From the NCBI GenBank assembly GCA_013214705.1, contig JABSRZ010000009.1, forward strand, positions 124,001-188,000: a DNA stretch of 64,000 nucleotides, written 5' to 3'. The notes beneath the pieces were generated by a model. It was not told where the DNA came from. It searched no databases and was given only the letters and a program-made list of their open reading frames with translations. Below, piece by piece: positions 27,271 through 36,606 of this stretch. Position 1 is the first letter of the stretch; every line of letters begins with the position of its first letter. The DNA is from Hyphomicrobiales bacterium (GTDB lineage Bacteria > Pseudomonadota > Alphaproteobacteria > Rhizobiales > OSC116). Made by a program: the position numbers and the translations under genes.

Positions 27271-29985
27271 TTATGCCGGTATTTCAACAAAGGCTGTGAT
27301 AATTTCTTCAAACAGCGGCCGGTCGAGCGGTTTCATCAAATATTCGCTCATACCCGCACTTAAACACATTTTTTTATCTTCTTCAAATGCGTTGGCGGTT
27401 AAGGCGATAATCGGTATGTTGGCTTTTTTCGGGTCGTCAAACTGTCTAATTATTCTGGTCGCTTCCAAGCCATCCATTAATGGCATATGCACATCCATCA
27501 ATATAAGTTTAAAAAACCCAGCTTCATGCTGTTCCAACATGTCCACCGCTTGCTTGCCGTTTTCGGCGTGGTGGCAATTATAACCCATTTTAGCCAGTAA
27601 CGATTTGGCCAGCAAAACGTTAATCTCGTTGTCCTCGGCCAGCAAAATGTTAGGCTTAGCTTCGGCTTTAACAGCTTGTTCTAACGCCAGCAAATTGGCA
27701 TCATCAAGCGTTACATCCGGCGTTACATTGCGTGTTACATCAGGCGTTTCATCAGGCGTTTCATCAGGCGCAGCAACAATTTGTTTAATGTCATCCTTGT
27801 GCGGCAAAGGCGGCAATATCAGTTGTTCATTTTCCGCCAATTCACTGGGTTGGGAAATATCTTCAAATGTCTTTTGGGCCGCCATTTGCTTATATATTTC
27901 ACGTCGGTTGCTATGGGGCGCAGGTATACCGGCGATCGAAATTTTCAAATGGGCGCAAAGAATAATGTTAAATAATGAGGCGCGGCGTATAGGCTTGATG
28001 AGGTAAAAATCAAAGCCATATTTTTGTTTATAGTCTTGCACCATGCGCCGTTGTTTTGGCGCTAATAATATAATGGTCCGCATGGCGGCGCCCTGCCAAT
28101 GTTTTTCACACTGTTCTAATTCTTTCAAATAGGTCAAGTCGGCCAATTCGGCATCGGCAATAATGGTCACATGGCGGGCTTGGGCTTCGTTGGCGGCATG
28201 AATATAAGCTAACATTTTTTGGCTGTCTTCGACCATCATGGTTATGGCCTTGGCTTGGTTTAATTGCTGCTGAATTAACCCAACTTCAATTCCATGTTTT
28301 GATAGAATGATGAAATGATGGCCTTCAAGTTGGTTGTCTTCGGGGGCGACAATTTCCTTTTCGTCAGTGCGCAATAACAGATTGTACGTGAAGCGTGAGC
28401 CCTCATTAATGACGCTTTCAACCTGAATATCACCGCCCATCATTTTGATGATTTTTTTCGATATTGATAGGCCGAGCCCGGTGCCTTCGAATTTTCTCGA
28501 ATGGGTGTTATCGGCTTGTTCAAATTCATTAAATATTTTGTCGCAATCAACCGCATTTATGCCAATGCCGGTGTCTTTAATAACAAATTTTAAGTCACAA
28601 ATCATTTCGCCAGCATTGTCAATCGCTTCATTGTCGGCCATCACCTCCACAGACACACCACCATATTCGGTGAATTTAATGGCATTGCCGACAAGGTTCA
28701 TCAACACTTGGCGAATGCGTTTTTCATCGCCCACCAAATGTAGGGGCACGCTGGGGTCAATACGCGAGGCAATTTCAATATTTTTGGTCAAAGCCCGAGA
28801 CGATAATAATTCGGTGACATTTTGCACCAATTTATGCAGGTTAAATTTTTGCGGGTGCAGGCTTAATTTTCCTGCCTCTATTTTAGAATAATCCAAAATC
28901 TCGTTAATCAACGACAGCAAACTTTCGCCAGATGTTTTTATTGCATCGGCATAATTTTGCTGCTCGGGTGTCAAATCTGTGTCCATAAGCAAATTCACCA
29001 TACCCAAAACGCCATTCATCGGGGTTCTAATTTCATGGCTCATGGTGGCCAAAAATATAGATTTTGCACTGTTGGCGGCTTCTGCATTGTCGCGCGCCAC
29101 CGCAATTTCGCGTTCTGCCACTTTATAAGCCGTTATGTCGCGCCCGACAGATTGAATTTCAGTGATGCGCTTGTTTTTGTCAAAAATAGCTTGTTCCACC
29201 CAGCTATACCATTTCAAGCCATATCTGGTTTGTATCAATTGCACGCGCTGTACTTTATAAGGCGGCTGCGTCACCTCAGGAAATATCGGCGTCCGGTCAC
29301 CATCAACCACGGGTATAATTTTGGGTCGATCAAGAACTTCTTGGCTTTGGGTGTCAAAAATTTCGCAAAAAACTCCATTCACATAAGTGTATTTACCTTG
29401 GATATTTTGCCGGATGATAATGTCACTCTGGCTATTAACCAAACCTCTGTATCGTTTTTCGCTTTGCTCCAACTCCCATTTCTCTAGGCTTAAATGGCCA
29501 ACATCATGCTCTAGATTAACCGCAATTTCGGCCATTTTTTGAGTGGATATTCTATCAATTTGGCTGCGTTTAAGCACATCTTCCCAGCCCGATATATTCA
29601 AACACATGAATATAAACCCATGCAGTAGGCCAGTTATAAATAGCCAGCGGGCAGATTGTTGCAAAACAAACTCGCCATATACACCCGCGCCCAAAATACA
29701 CACTAGAACAAATAAGTTCAGCATTAAAAAACGCCGCGATGTGACGACATTGATAAATTTTACAAACCAAGTATCTTCGGCAAACCCTATAGACGCATCC
29801 GGCACAGCATCATTTGTGGTATTTTCAAAACCCAGTAAATTTTCATTTTCAAATTGAGCGACGTCAGAATTAACCAATAACCGGTCCAGATTGTCAAAAT
29901 CATTCTGATCGATTAGGGATTTAAGTTCATCATTATGCGTCGGCTTAGCGGCCAGATTGTCCTGTCTAAAAAAAAGGCTTCGCAT
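27271..29985 (-). CDS. Membrane hybrid sensor histidine kinase
   Basis: A 904-residue signalling protein. In order: a disordered N-terminus, two membrane helices near 86-105 and 113-131, a PAS domain near 172-290, and HisKA with FLATMSHEIRTPMNG (His 317). An HATPase follows with the G-boxes DTGIG and GTGLGLSISKK. Next come a degenerate receiver near 555-680 that keeps the IKP end but shows no acceptor Asp, a proline/acid linker built from a short tandem repeat, and a true receiver near 779-904 (acceptor Asp 831 in LMDVHMPLMDG). No separate response regulator or Hpt gene is adjacent, so its partner is unknown. Confidence 0.9.
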   Translation of the reverse strand: MRSLFFRQDNLAAKPTHNDELKSLIDQNDFDNLDRLLVNSDVAQFENENLLGFENTTNDAVPDASIGFAEDTWFVKFINVVTSRRFLMLNLFVLVCILGAGVYGEFVLQQSARWLFITGLLHGFIFMCLNISGWEDVLKRSQIDRISTQKMAEIAVNLEHDVGHLSLEKWELEQSEKRYRGLVNSQSDIIIRQNIQGKYTYVNGVFCEIFDTQSQEVLDRPKIIPVVDGDRTPIFPEVTQPPYKVQRVQLIQTRYGLKWYSWVEQAIFDKNKRITEIQSVGRDITAYKVAEREIAVARDNAEAANSAKSIFLATMSHEIRTPMNGVLGMVNLLMDTDLTPEQQNYADAIKTSGESLLSLINEILDYSKIEAGKLSLHPQKFNLHKLVQNVTELLSSRALTKNIEIASRIDPSVPLHLVGDEKRIRQVLMNLVGNAIKFTEYGGVSVEVMADNEAIDNAGEMICDLKFVIKDTGIGINAVDCDKIFNEFEQADNTHSRKFEGTGLGLSISKKIIKMMGGDIQVESVINEGSRFTYNLLLRTDEKEIVAPEDNQLEGHHFIILSKHGIEVGLIQQQLNQAKAITMMVEDSQKMLAYIHAANEAQARHVTIIADAELADLTYLKELEQCEKHWQGAAMRTIILLAPKQRRMVQDYKQKYGFDFYLIKPIRRASLFNIILCAHLKISIAGIPAPHSNRREIYKQMAAQKTFEDISQPSELAENEQLILPPLPHKDDIKQIVAAPDETPDETPDVTRNVTPDVTLDDANLLALEQAVKAEAKPNILLAEDNEINVLLAKSLLAKMGYNCHHAENGKQAVDMLEQHEAGFFKLILMDVHMPLMDGLEATRIIRQFDDPKKANIPIIALTANAFEEDKKMCLSAGMSEYLMKPLDRPLFEEIITAFVEIPA
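27708..27776 (-). repeat. 12/15-bp degenerate tandem repeat in the kinase linker
   Basis: The plus strand reads GTTTCATCAGGC twice in tandem, with related GTTACATCAGGC, GTTACATTGCGT and GTTACATCCGGC units beside it. On the minus strand these encode repeated DETP/DVTP units between the degenerate and true receivers. All units keep the frame. Confidence 0.8.
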
Positions 29986-30127
29986 AATTAAATTTCAACT
30001 AGTTTATAGCAATGCCAAAACGGCATTATTTACAGGGTTAAATATAGCTAAAGTCTAATTCAAATTAGTTATTAAAGTCTTTCCATCGGCCTAATAATTT
30101 GGCTAATATGCCGGCCAATTCTGTTGG

Positions 30128-31657
30128 CTAGGCAGCTTGGGCTTTATAATCGACCAAACTTCTATAATTTAAGGCTTCGGCAATATGTGCGAGGCACACA
30201 TCTTCACTGGCTTCTATGTCGGCAATGGTGCGCGATAGGCGGATCACCCGGTGATAAGCCCGGGCGCTGAGCTTCAATTTGTCGGCAGCGGTCAATAATA
30301 ATTTTCTGGCAGCGGCTTCGATAATAACAATATCATCAATATATTGCGGCGAAATTTCGCTATTGGTCAAAAATTCCAACCCATGCTGCTTAAAACGATT
30401 GGTTTGAATTTGGCGTGCATCTGCCACCCGTTTGGCGACTTCTAAACTGCCCTCTTCTGCCGCCGGTAAGCTTAGATCTTGCGGGCTAACGGCTGGCACA
30501 TGAATGTGGATGTCAATGCGGTCAAGCAAGGGGCCAGATAGCCGTGCCTGATAATCATCGGCGCATCTCGCGCCGCGTTTGCACACATGCCCCACTTGCC
30601 CGGCCATGCCACATTTGCAGGGGTTCATCGCCGCAATTAGCTGAAACTTAGCCGGGTAATTAACATGGTAATTGGCCCGCGATATCAAAACTTCACCGGT
30701 TTCGAGCGGTTGGCGCAGCGAGTCAAGCACTCGTGGCGCAAATTCGGGCAATTCATCTAAAAACAGCACACCTCTATGCGCCAGTGAAATTTCACCGGGT
30801 TTGGGCTTGCTACCACCACCAATTAAAGCCGCCATGCTGGCACTATGATGCGGCGCTCGAAACGGTCTAGTTTGGCTCAATTGGCCGTTCATTAAATTTC
30901 CGGCAACGCTGGAAATTATGCTAGTTTCCAACATCTCGCTGGTTTCAAGCACTGGCAAAATACCGCTTAACCGAGATGCGAGCATAGATTTGCCAGCCCC
31001 AGGCGGGCCAACCATAAGCATATTATGCCCGCCAGCGGCGGTAATTTCCAGCGCACGTTTGGCGGTTTCTTGGCCGCGAATGTCCCTTAAATCTGGCATA
31101 TTAGTGGCGGTTTTTTGCACGCTAGCCACCGGTCTGGTTAACACCTGCTCGCCTTTAATATGGTTCATCAGGCTAATTAAATTATGTGGCGCCAAAATTT
31201 CAAAATCATCGCCAGCCCATGCCGCTTCTGGCCCACATTCGGCTGGGCAAATTAGGCTTAAATTGTGGCTATGGGCAAACATCGCGGTGGGTAAGCTGCC
31301 ACCAACTTTGGCGATAGAGCCATCAAGTGACAATTCACCAATGGCAATGAAACGCGCAATATAATCTATCGGTATTATGCCGGCTGCGGCCATCAAGCCT
31401 AGGGCAATTGGCAGGTCAAAATGGCTGCCTTCTTTGGGCAAATCGCCCGGCGCTAAATTGATGGTTATTCTTTTGGGCGGCAAAGCCAAGCCAACAGCGC
31501 CCAATGCGGCACGCACCCGCTCGCGGCTTTCGGCCACGGCTTTGTCTGGCAAACCCACAATGTTAAACGCCGGCATGCCGGAGCTTATTTGCACTTGTAC
31601 ATCTACCGCCAGCGCTTCTGTGCCTAGAAATGTCACTGTCTTTATATGCGCAACCAT
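30128..31657 (-). CDS. comM: Mg-chelatase-like AAA+ ATPase ComM/YifB
   Basis: The 509-residue protein has the N-terminal ChlI-like domain and a Walker A motif LMVGPPGAGKSMLASRL near residue 215. Walker B is HRGVLFLDELPEF, and a zinc-type Cys cluster CKCGMAGQVGHVC precedes the C-terminal Mg-chelatase subunit domain. ComM-type proteins act as helicases for branch migration of integrating DNA in transformable bacteria. In related genomes comM directly neighbours gshB; here a small islet separates them. Confidence 0.93.
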   Translation of the reverse strand: MVAHIKTVTFLGTEALAVDVQVQISSGMPAFNIVGLPDKAVAESRERVRAALGAVGLALPPKRITINLAPGDLPKEGSHFDLPIALGLMAAAGIIPIDYIARFIAIGELSLDGSIAKVGGSLPTAMFAHSHNLSLICPAECGPEAAWAGDDFEILAPHNLISLMNHIKGEQVLTRPVASVQKTATNMPDLRDIRGQETAKRALEITAAGGHNMLMVGPPGAGKSMLASRLSGILPVLETSEMLETSIISSVAGNLMNGQLSQTRPFRAPHHSASMAALIGGGSKPKPGEISLAHRGVLFLDELPEFAPRVLDSLRQPLETGEVLISRANYHVNYPAKFQLIAAMNPCKCGMAGQVGHVCKRGARCADDYQARLSGPLLDRIDIHIHVPAVSPQDLSLPAAEEGSLEVAKRVADARQIQTNRFKQHGLEFLTNSEISPQYIDDIVIIEAAARKLLLTAADKLKLSARAYHRVIRLSRTIADIEASEDVCLAHIAEALNYRSLVDYKAQAA

Positions 31658-31785
31658 AAGATTCCATTGGGTTTAATTAACTAGGTTTAAAGAAAGAAAT
31701 TCAAACAAAACTTATAGTAGCTTATGAGCCAAGTCAAGAACAAAAAGAGAACAAATTTACTTTCCTATGGTTCAAAATAGACAAT

Positions 31786-32700
31786 TCACTTTTTCATTGT
31801 ATCTAACTGTCTCTGGGTTTTATTGGCTTCACCGCGCAACCAAACCACAAATTTCTTGAGCTGAGATTGCTTTTCAGCACCCCGGCGAAGCGTCAGCCGA
31901 TAAGGGTGCGGCGAGACAATATGCTGCGCGTAGGGAAACGGATGCACGATGCTACCGTCTTTAAGATCTTGCAGCATAAATGATAGGCCACAGACCAAAA
32001 ACCCGACATTCTGCTTAACCGCATCCAAGGCTAGGCGCGCATTATTATACTTGACGCCGCGTTCAGTCCCGCTTTGGCGATGGCCGAAGGTTTTAAACCA
32101 GTCGTCCCAGCCCGGGCAGGCATCATCGTCAATCTGCTGTTTCAAATGCAAAAGTGGCATGCCCTCCATTTGGTTTACACTATCAAACTCGGCCAAGCGG
32201 CGCGTATTGTCCGGCCCGGTGACCGGCACTAAAAGGTCTAGAAACAGGAGTTCACCTTCATCGCCGTCATCACTAATCCACAAATCGGGCGAACTGAGCC
32301 GTACTGGAACATCCCCTAAACCATTGATGCAAAACTCAATGTTTGGGTGTTCTAGTTGAAACTTGGTTAATCTGGGCAATAGCCAAAGTTCTGCCCAATC
32401 GGTATTTGCGACGATGTGAATTTCGCTAGTTCGTTGAAAATCTAAGGTTTCAGTCACCCGATTTAAGGCGCTAAAGGCCATATGCAAATCGGCCAGTGCA
32501 AAACCAAGCTCTCTGCTGGGTTGCACCCCAGAGGGGCTGCGGTGTAATAATTCCGTGCCGAGAAAATCCTCCAATGAACGTATGCGCTGGCCAACGGCTG
32601 CGGGTGTAATGCCCAAAGCATCGGCGGCACTTTTGAACGAGCCCTTACGCACAGCGAGTTCAAGCGCTTGGAGTGATTTGAGGTGGCTGGTCACGGTCAT
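31786..32700 (-). CDS. LysR-type transcriptional regulator (GcvA-like)
   Basis: A 304-residue LysR regulator. The helix-turn-helix is in residues 6-65 (LQALELAVRKGSFKSAADAL, then ITPAAVGQRIRSLE), followed by the effector domain. The N-terminal pattern resembles GcvA-type members. It is divergent from the DUF4242 gene at 32841, whose promoter region contains two GGT/ACC inverted repeats, so control of that gene is likely. The effector is unknown. It seems richer in GC than the comM and gshB genes on either side, which suggests a later arrival. Confidence 0.9.
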   Translation of the reverse strand: MTVTSHLKSLQALELAVRKGSFKSAADALGITPAAVGQRIRSLEDFLGTELLHRSPSGVQPSRELGFALADLHMAFSALNRVTETLDFQRTSEIHIVANTDWAELWLLPRLTKFQLEHPNIEFCINGLGDVPVRLSSPDLWISDDGDEGELLFLDLLVPVTGPDNTRRLAEFDSVNQMEGMPLLHLKQQIDDDACPGWDDWFKTFGHRQSGTERGVKYNNARLALDAVKQNVGFLVCGLSFMLQDLKDGSIVHPFPYAQHIVSPHPYRLTLRRGAEKQSQLKKFVVWLRGEANKTQRQLDTMKK

Positions 32701-32707
32701 GTGCTAA

Positions 32708-32756
32708 AGGTTACCTATGTTTATAAAATAATCAAGCCTGAATGGTAAAGCTTACC
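32708..32756. promoter_or_regulatory. Candidate LysR operators between two divergent genes
   Basis: Two short inverted repeats lie just upstream of the LysR start: AGGTTACCT (32708-32716) and GGTAAAGCTTACC (32744-32756). They share an AAAGGT core and are centred about 38 bases apart, as in paired LysR sites. Binding is inferred from position and symmetry only. Confidence 0.35.
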
Positions 32757-32840
32757 TTTACACGCAAAAAGAAAATTGAATTTGGAAATATCCTAAACCT
32801 ATTGCATATTGGTGGCGTCACAACAAACGGAGGAAAAACC

Positions 32841-33116
32841 ATGAAACGTTATGTAATCGAACGCGATATCCCCGGCATTGGTGAATTTTCACCAACTGAA
32901 TTATGTGGTGCTGCCCGGGCGTCCAACCAAGCATTAGCCAATATAGGCCCGTCAATTCAATGGCAACATTCTTATGTCGCTGGCGAGAAAACCTTTTGCG
33001 TCTATCTGGCCGAAAGCGAAGCTGAAATCCGCAGACATTCGGAAGAAAGCGGAATTCCGGTTTCAAAAATTACCGAAATCTCGCAAATAATTGACCCACT
33101 TACCGCCAATCATTGA
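32841..33116 (+). CDS. DUF4242 (SCO4226-like) small protein
   Basis: A 91-residue ferredoxin-fold-like protein of the DUF4242 family, beginning MKRYVIERDIPGIG and containing the segment WQHSYVAGEKTFCVYLAE. One family member was described as nickel-binding; its physiological role is not established. The ATG at 32841 is chosen because AACGGAGG lies 8 bases upstream, and the longer frame from 32742 has no such site. It is divergent from the LysR gene and is followed by its own terminator. Confidence 0.87.
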   Translation: MKRYVIERDIPGIGEFSPTELCGAARASNQALANIGPSIQWQHSYVAGEKTFCVYLAESEAEIRRHSEESGIPVSKITEISQIIDPLTANH

Positions 33117-33144
33117 CGCCAACGAATGACCGCAATAAAATTCT

Positions 33145-33182
33145 AAGCAGATGCCTAACCAGTTTAGACCTCTGCTTTTTTA
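33145..33182 (+). terminator. Intrinsic terminator after the DUF4242 gene
   Basis: AAGCAGA (33145-33151) and TCTGCTT (33171-33177) pair perfectly around a 19-base loop and run into six T residues. It isolates the DUF4242 gene from the next gene. A TATAAT hexamer at 33251 then marks a possible separate promoter for that gene, although no good -35 is seen. Confidence 0.75.
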
Positions 33183-33306
33183 GTTTGGGTTAAGCTTGTT
33201 AGGCGCGGTATTTTAATGGCCATTGCCAGCAAATATTATGGACATTGGGTTATAATTCAGCTCTACTTAAAACTGAACCGCCCATCTGACAACAAGGTAT
33301 TTGACC

Positions 33307-33783
33307 ATGGCCAAAACACAACTGCCGATCCTAGATCAAAGACGCATCGAAGCTAACATCATCAAACCGATATATGATGAGATGGTAAAACGCCTAGGCC
33401 AGCCTGAAGCTGCCGCTATTCTCAGCGCCGCCATTACCAAAGACTCGGTTGCACAAGGCCGAGCCTATGCCGCCAGCGAAGATGGCGCGCCGACGCTAGA
33501 AACTTTTCATCATTTATTGCCGCAATGGACAGCCAATGGTGCGCTCGAAATTGACATGTTAAAAGAGACAGAATTAGCCGTGCATTATAATGTAACTCGT
33601 TGCAAATATGCCGAAATGTACAAGCAAATGGGGTTGGCCGAGATTGGTCACATCCTGTCTTGCGGGCGCGATGGCACATTTTGCACCGGCTATAATTCAG
33701 ACATTAAGTTAGACCGCAGCCAGACAATTATGCAAGGCGCAAGCCATTGCGACTTTCGTTATCGCTTAGAAGCCGCCGACTAA
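33307..33783 (+). CDS. L-2-amino-thiazoline-4-carboxylic acid hydrolase-like protein
   Basis: A 158-residue protein that I place in the ATC-hydrolase family by its C-terminal pattern: RCKYAEMYKQMGLAEIGHIL, then a Cys-rich GRDGTFCTGYN and the closing CDFRYRLE. ATC hydrolase opens the thiazoline ring during conversion of ATC to cysteine in Pseudomonas, but many relatives have no proven reaction. The ATG at 33307 is preferred (AAGG nine bases upstream) over a TTG at 33301. It is convergent with gshB and part of the small comM-gshB islet. Confidence 0.8.
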   Translation: MAKTQLPILDQRRIEANIIKPIYDEMVKRLGQPEAAAILSAAITKDSVAQGRAYAASEDGAPTLETFHHLLPQWTANGALEIDMLKETELAVHYNVTRCKYAEMYKQMGLAEIGHILSCGRDGTFCTGYNSDIKLDRSQTIMQGASHCDFRYRLEAAD

Positions 33784-33803
33784 ACTTGCCAGACATATAA
33801 CGC

Positions 33804-34751
33804 TTATTTGTTGCTGAGTTTTTTCTCAACCACATCCATAATCATCTCGGCTATATTGACCCCGTCAAACCGCTCAACTTCTCTGATGCCAGTGGGTGAG
33901 GTGACGTTAATTTCGGTCAAATAATCGCCGATCACATCAATGCCGACAAATATCAGCCCACGCGCTTTTAACTCGGGCTTTAAGGCTTCACAAATCTCCC
34001 GGTCTCTAGCGGTAATCGCCACCGGTTCGGGCTTGCCGCCGACATGCATGTTAGAGCGCACTTGGCCCTCCATTGGCACCCGGTTTATCGCCCCAGCTAT
34101 TTCGCCATCGACCAATATTATGCGTTTGTCGCCAAATTTCACTTCTTTTAAAAACGGTTGTATCATCAACGGTTCGCGGTTTTTCTCAAAAAACATTTCC
34201 AGCAATGAGGCCAAGTTAGAATCATCTTTTTTGAGCCTAAATACCCCCGCGCCACCATTGCCGTATAACGGTTTTACAATTATATCGCCATGTTTTTCCC
34301 TAAACCGAGCAATTTCTTGTTCCGAGCGGGTGATCAGCGTTTCAGGCATTAAATCTGGAAATTTAAGCACAAATATTTTTTCGGGCGCGTTGCGCACTTC
34401 GCTGGCATTGTTAACAATTAATACGTCATCGCTAATTTGGTCTAATATATGCGTCGCGGTTATATATGCCATGTCAAATGGTGGGTCTTGGCGCATAAAT
34501 AAGGCGTCAAATTGGCGCAAATCTTCACGCGCCAATTCACCCTTGCTCACATGGTTGCCAATTTCGTCGCGCAAGGTTACCCAATGGCCATAGGCCGTCA
34601 CTTGGTTGCTCTGGGTGGCCAAATCATCCACATGATAGCAGAAAATATCGGCATTGCGGGCTTGTGCGGCCAGCATTATGGCAAAACTAGAATCGCCTTT
34701 AATGTCAATATTTTCGATAGGGTCCATCTGAACCGCAATTTTTAACGCCAT
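33804..34751 (-). CDS. gshB: Glutathione synthetase
   Basis: GshB joins gamma-glutamylcysteine and glycine to make glutathione. The 315-residue ATP-grasp protein has the N-terminal IAVQMDPIENIDIKGDSSFA, the ATP-binding VKPLYGNGGAGVFRL near 155 and the end motif EINVTSPTGIREVERF. It is the typical bacterial length. It is separated from the small membrane-protein gene by 18 bases and forms one run with yraN and rsmI. Confidence 0.97.
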   Translation of the reverse strand: MALKIAVQMDPIENIDIKGDSSFAIMLAAQARNADIFCYHVDDLATQSNQVTAYGHWVTLRDEIGNHVSKGELAREDLRQFDALFMRQDPPFDMAYITATHILDQISDDVLIVNNASEVRNAPEKIFVLKFPDLMPETLITRSEQEIARFREKHGDIIVKPLYGNGGAGVFRLKKDDSNLASLLEMFFEKNREPLMIQPFLKEVKFGDKRIILVDGEIAGAINRVPMEGQVRSNMHVGGKPEPVAITARDREICEALKPELKARGLIFVGIDVIGDYLTEINVTSPTGIREVERFDGVNIAEMIMDVVEKKLSNK

Positions 34752-34769
34752 AATTTATCACCTTTAATC

Positions 34770-35135
34770 TCATTCAAAATAGGCAACATTGTCTTTAATG
34801 ATAAGCCGTTCAGAAACATTATTTTTATCATTAAATGTGCCAATTGAGAAATCAATTTTTTTGTTCAATTTAATTTCATAGACGCCTTGGCCATATAGAA
34901 ATTTTTCAAATTTTTGGGTATTTCCCGCTTCAATAGAGCCTTTAAACAGCGTATTTTCTGTGTCGGTGGTTTTGGCCACCATAAGAATATGAATAGAATA
35001 AGGCTCTTCATTTACAATTTCAAACTCACCTTTGGCAAATGCGCCTTGGGTTAAAAATAGCCAAATATACAAAACCGCAAATACCACCACGCTGCTGGTT
35101 AGAAAATAATAAAAATAGCGGTAATATTTATCCAT
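34770..35135 (-). CDS. Small single-pass membrane protein of unknown function
   Basis: The 121-residue product begins MDKYYRYFYYFLTSSVVVFA and has one strong membrane helix near residues 10-32. The remaining ~90 residues look like an exported beta-rich domain. I do not recognise the family; its layout recalls small periplasmic assembly proteins such as FixH, but no signature is visible. A TTG at 35153 would add six residues; the ATG is preferred. It interrupts the usual yraN-gshB adjacency. Confidence 0.75.
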   Translation of the reverse strand: MDKYYRYFYYFLTSSVVVFAVLYIWLFLTQGAFAKGEFEIVNEEPYSIHILMVAKTTDTENTLFKGSIEAGNTQKFEKFLYGQGVYEIKLNKKIDFSIGTFNDKNNVSERLIIKDNVAYFE

Positions 35136-35163
35136 AATTGGCTTTCTAATCAAATAGGTTAGG

Positions 35164-35616
35164 CTAAAACGCAGCCTTTATATGGGTTGGCTTTTGCCAC
35201 AATGTCAAACCAATAAAATCAAACCGGGCATTTAGCTGCACAGCTTTATTTTGTGCCATCCAAAACCCTGCGGCTTTGACAATGCGGTTTTTTTGGCTCT
35301 GCGTAACGCTGTATAGCAAATTACTGGCGTCCCGCCGTAGTTTAACCTCGCAAAAAACAATCTGTTTGCCTTGCTTAAAAATTAAATCTATTTCACCGGC
35401 TGTGCATTTGTAGCGATGCCGCAACAGCCGATAGCCCTTAAGCGTCATATAGACAATGACAAACCATTCGGCAAAACGCCCCAAACGCTCATTATATCGC
35501 CTTTTGCCTCTGTGTTTTTGTTCGGTAACCGAGCGTTTTTGCCGGCTGATCAAGTTTTTTTGCCATTTGACGGCGTTTTTCTGCCGGTTGGTTAAAGTTT
35601 TAGCGGTTGGTTTCAT
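35164..35616 (-). CDS. yraN: YraN/UPF0102 endonuclease-like protein
   Basis: A 150-residue protein of the UPF0102 family, a restriction-endonuclease-like fold. The nuclease core is visible: AGEIDLIFKQGKQIVFCEVKLRR, with Asp, Glu and Lys in the usual order. The first 40 residues are unusually rich in Lys, Arg and Gln. The ATG follows GAGGAG by five bases. The function is still unclear; it neighbours rsmI as in most proteobacteria. Confidence 0.92.
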   Translation of the reverse strand: MKPTAKTLTNRQKNAVKWQKNLISRQKRSVTEQKHRGKRRYNERLGRFAEWFVIVYMTLKGYRLLRHRYKCTAGEIDLIFKQGKQIVFCEVKLRRDASNLLYSVTQSQKNRIVKAAGFWMAQNKAVQLNARFDFIGLTLWQKPTHIKAAF

Positions 35617-35651
35617 TTAAGCTCCTCTGGTTTAACTAAAGCCCACAGGGG

Positions 35652-36503
35652 TCATTTAAGTTCTAACGCCCGTTGATAAAGTTGTTTTTTCGGCAGGCCA
35701 AATTGCTCGGCGACAAAATTGGCCGCTTCCTTCACCCGCATTTTGGCCAAAGCCTCAACCAATGCCTTGTCGATGCTCTCTTGGCTCACTTCTTCTTGGC
35801 TGGTGGCGGGGGCTATCAACAATACAATTTCTCCACGTACCCGTTCGCGGGCTTTAAATTCGGCATATATTTCCGGCGCGGGCAGGCTAATCACCTCTTC
35901 GTAAATTTTGGTCAGCTCACGCGCCACTGTCACTTGTCGGTCGGGCAACATTTCGGCAATCAGCTCTAGGCTGGCCACCAAGCGCTTGGGCGATTCAAAA
36001 AACACCAATGTGGCATTTATATTTTTTAACTCGTCCAAAATGGCGATTTTTTTCATTTTTTTGGTCGGTAAAAAACCTTCAAATAAAAATCTGTTGGTCG
36101 CCAACCCGGCCACAGATAAAGCCGCAATCGGTGCGCTACACCCGGGTATCGGTATCAGCGGCAATTGTTTTTCGCGGCATTCCTGGACCAATTTCATGCC
36201 CGGGTCAGAAATAAGCGGCGTGCCAGCGTCAGAGATAAGCGCAGCGCTACAACCTTGTTCTAATTTGGCAATTATATGCGGCATTTCAGCGGCTGCATTA
36301 TGTTCATGATAGGCAAATAATTTGGTTTTAATGCCATAGGCTTGCAATAACCGCACCGATATGCGCTTGTCTTCACACCAGATATAATCGACCGAGGCCA
36401 AAGTCTCTAGGCCGCGCAGGGTGATGTCTTTGAGGTTGCCAAGCGGCGTTGCCACTATATAAAGCCCAGGCGGCAGCTTTTGTTGGTCGATGTTTATTTG
36501 CAC
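35652..36503 (-). CDS. rsmI: 16S rRNA 2'-O-ribose C1402 methyltransferase RsmI
   Basis: RsmI methylates the 2'-O of C1402 in 16S rRNA. The 283-residue protein carries the family pattern LYIVATPLGNLKDITLRGLE, WCEDKRISVRLL, LISDAGTPLISDPGMKLV and IPGCSAPIAALSVAGL. Translation probably begins at a GTG (36503), with AAGGA six bases upstream. It is divergent from the PBP activator gene, the standard arrangement. Confidence 0.97.
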   Translation of the reverse strand: MQINIDQQKLPPGLYIVATPLGNLKDITLRGLETLASVDYIWCEDKRISVRLLQAYGIKTKLFAYHEHNAAAEMPHIIAKLEQGCSAALISDAGTPLISDPGMKLVQECREKQLPLIPIPGCSAPIAALSVAGLATNRFLFEGFLPTKKMKKIAILDELKNINATLVFFESPKRLVASLELIAEMLPDRQVTVARELTKIYEEVISLPAPEIYAEFKARERVRGEIVLLIAPATSQEEVSQESIDKALVEALAKMRVKEAANFVAEQFGLPKKQLYQRALELK

Positions 36504-36606
36504 AAAAAATCCTTAAAACCCGGTTCATAATTATGTGGGCAACCCACATTTGGCTCATTATTGCCATATTTGCAGCTTAAAAAGCAATGGCTATTCTGCG
36601 TCGATA

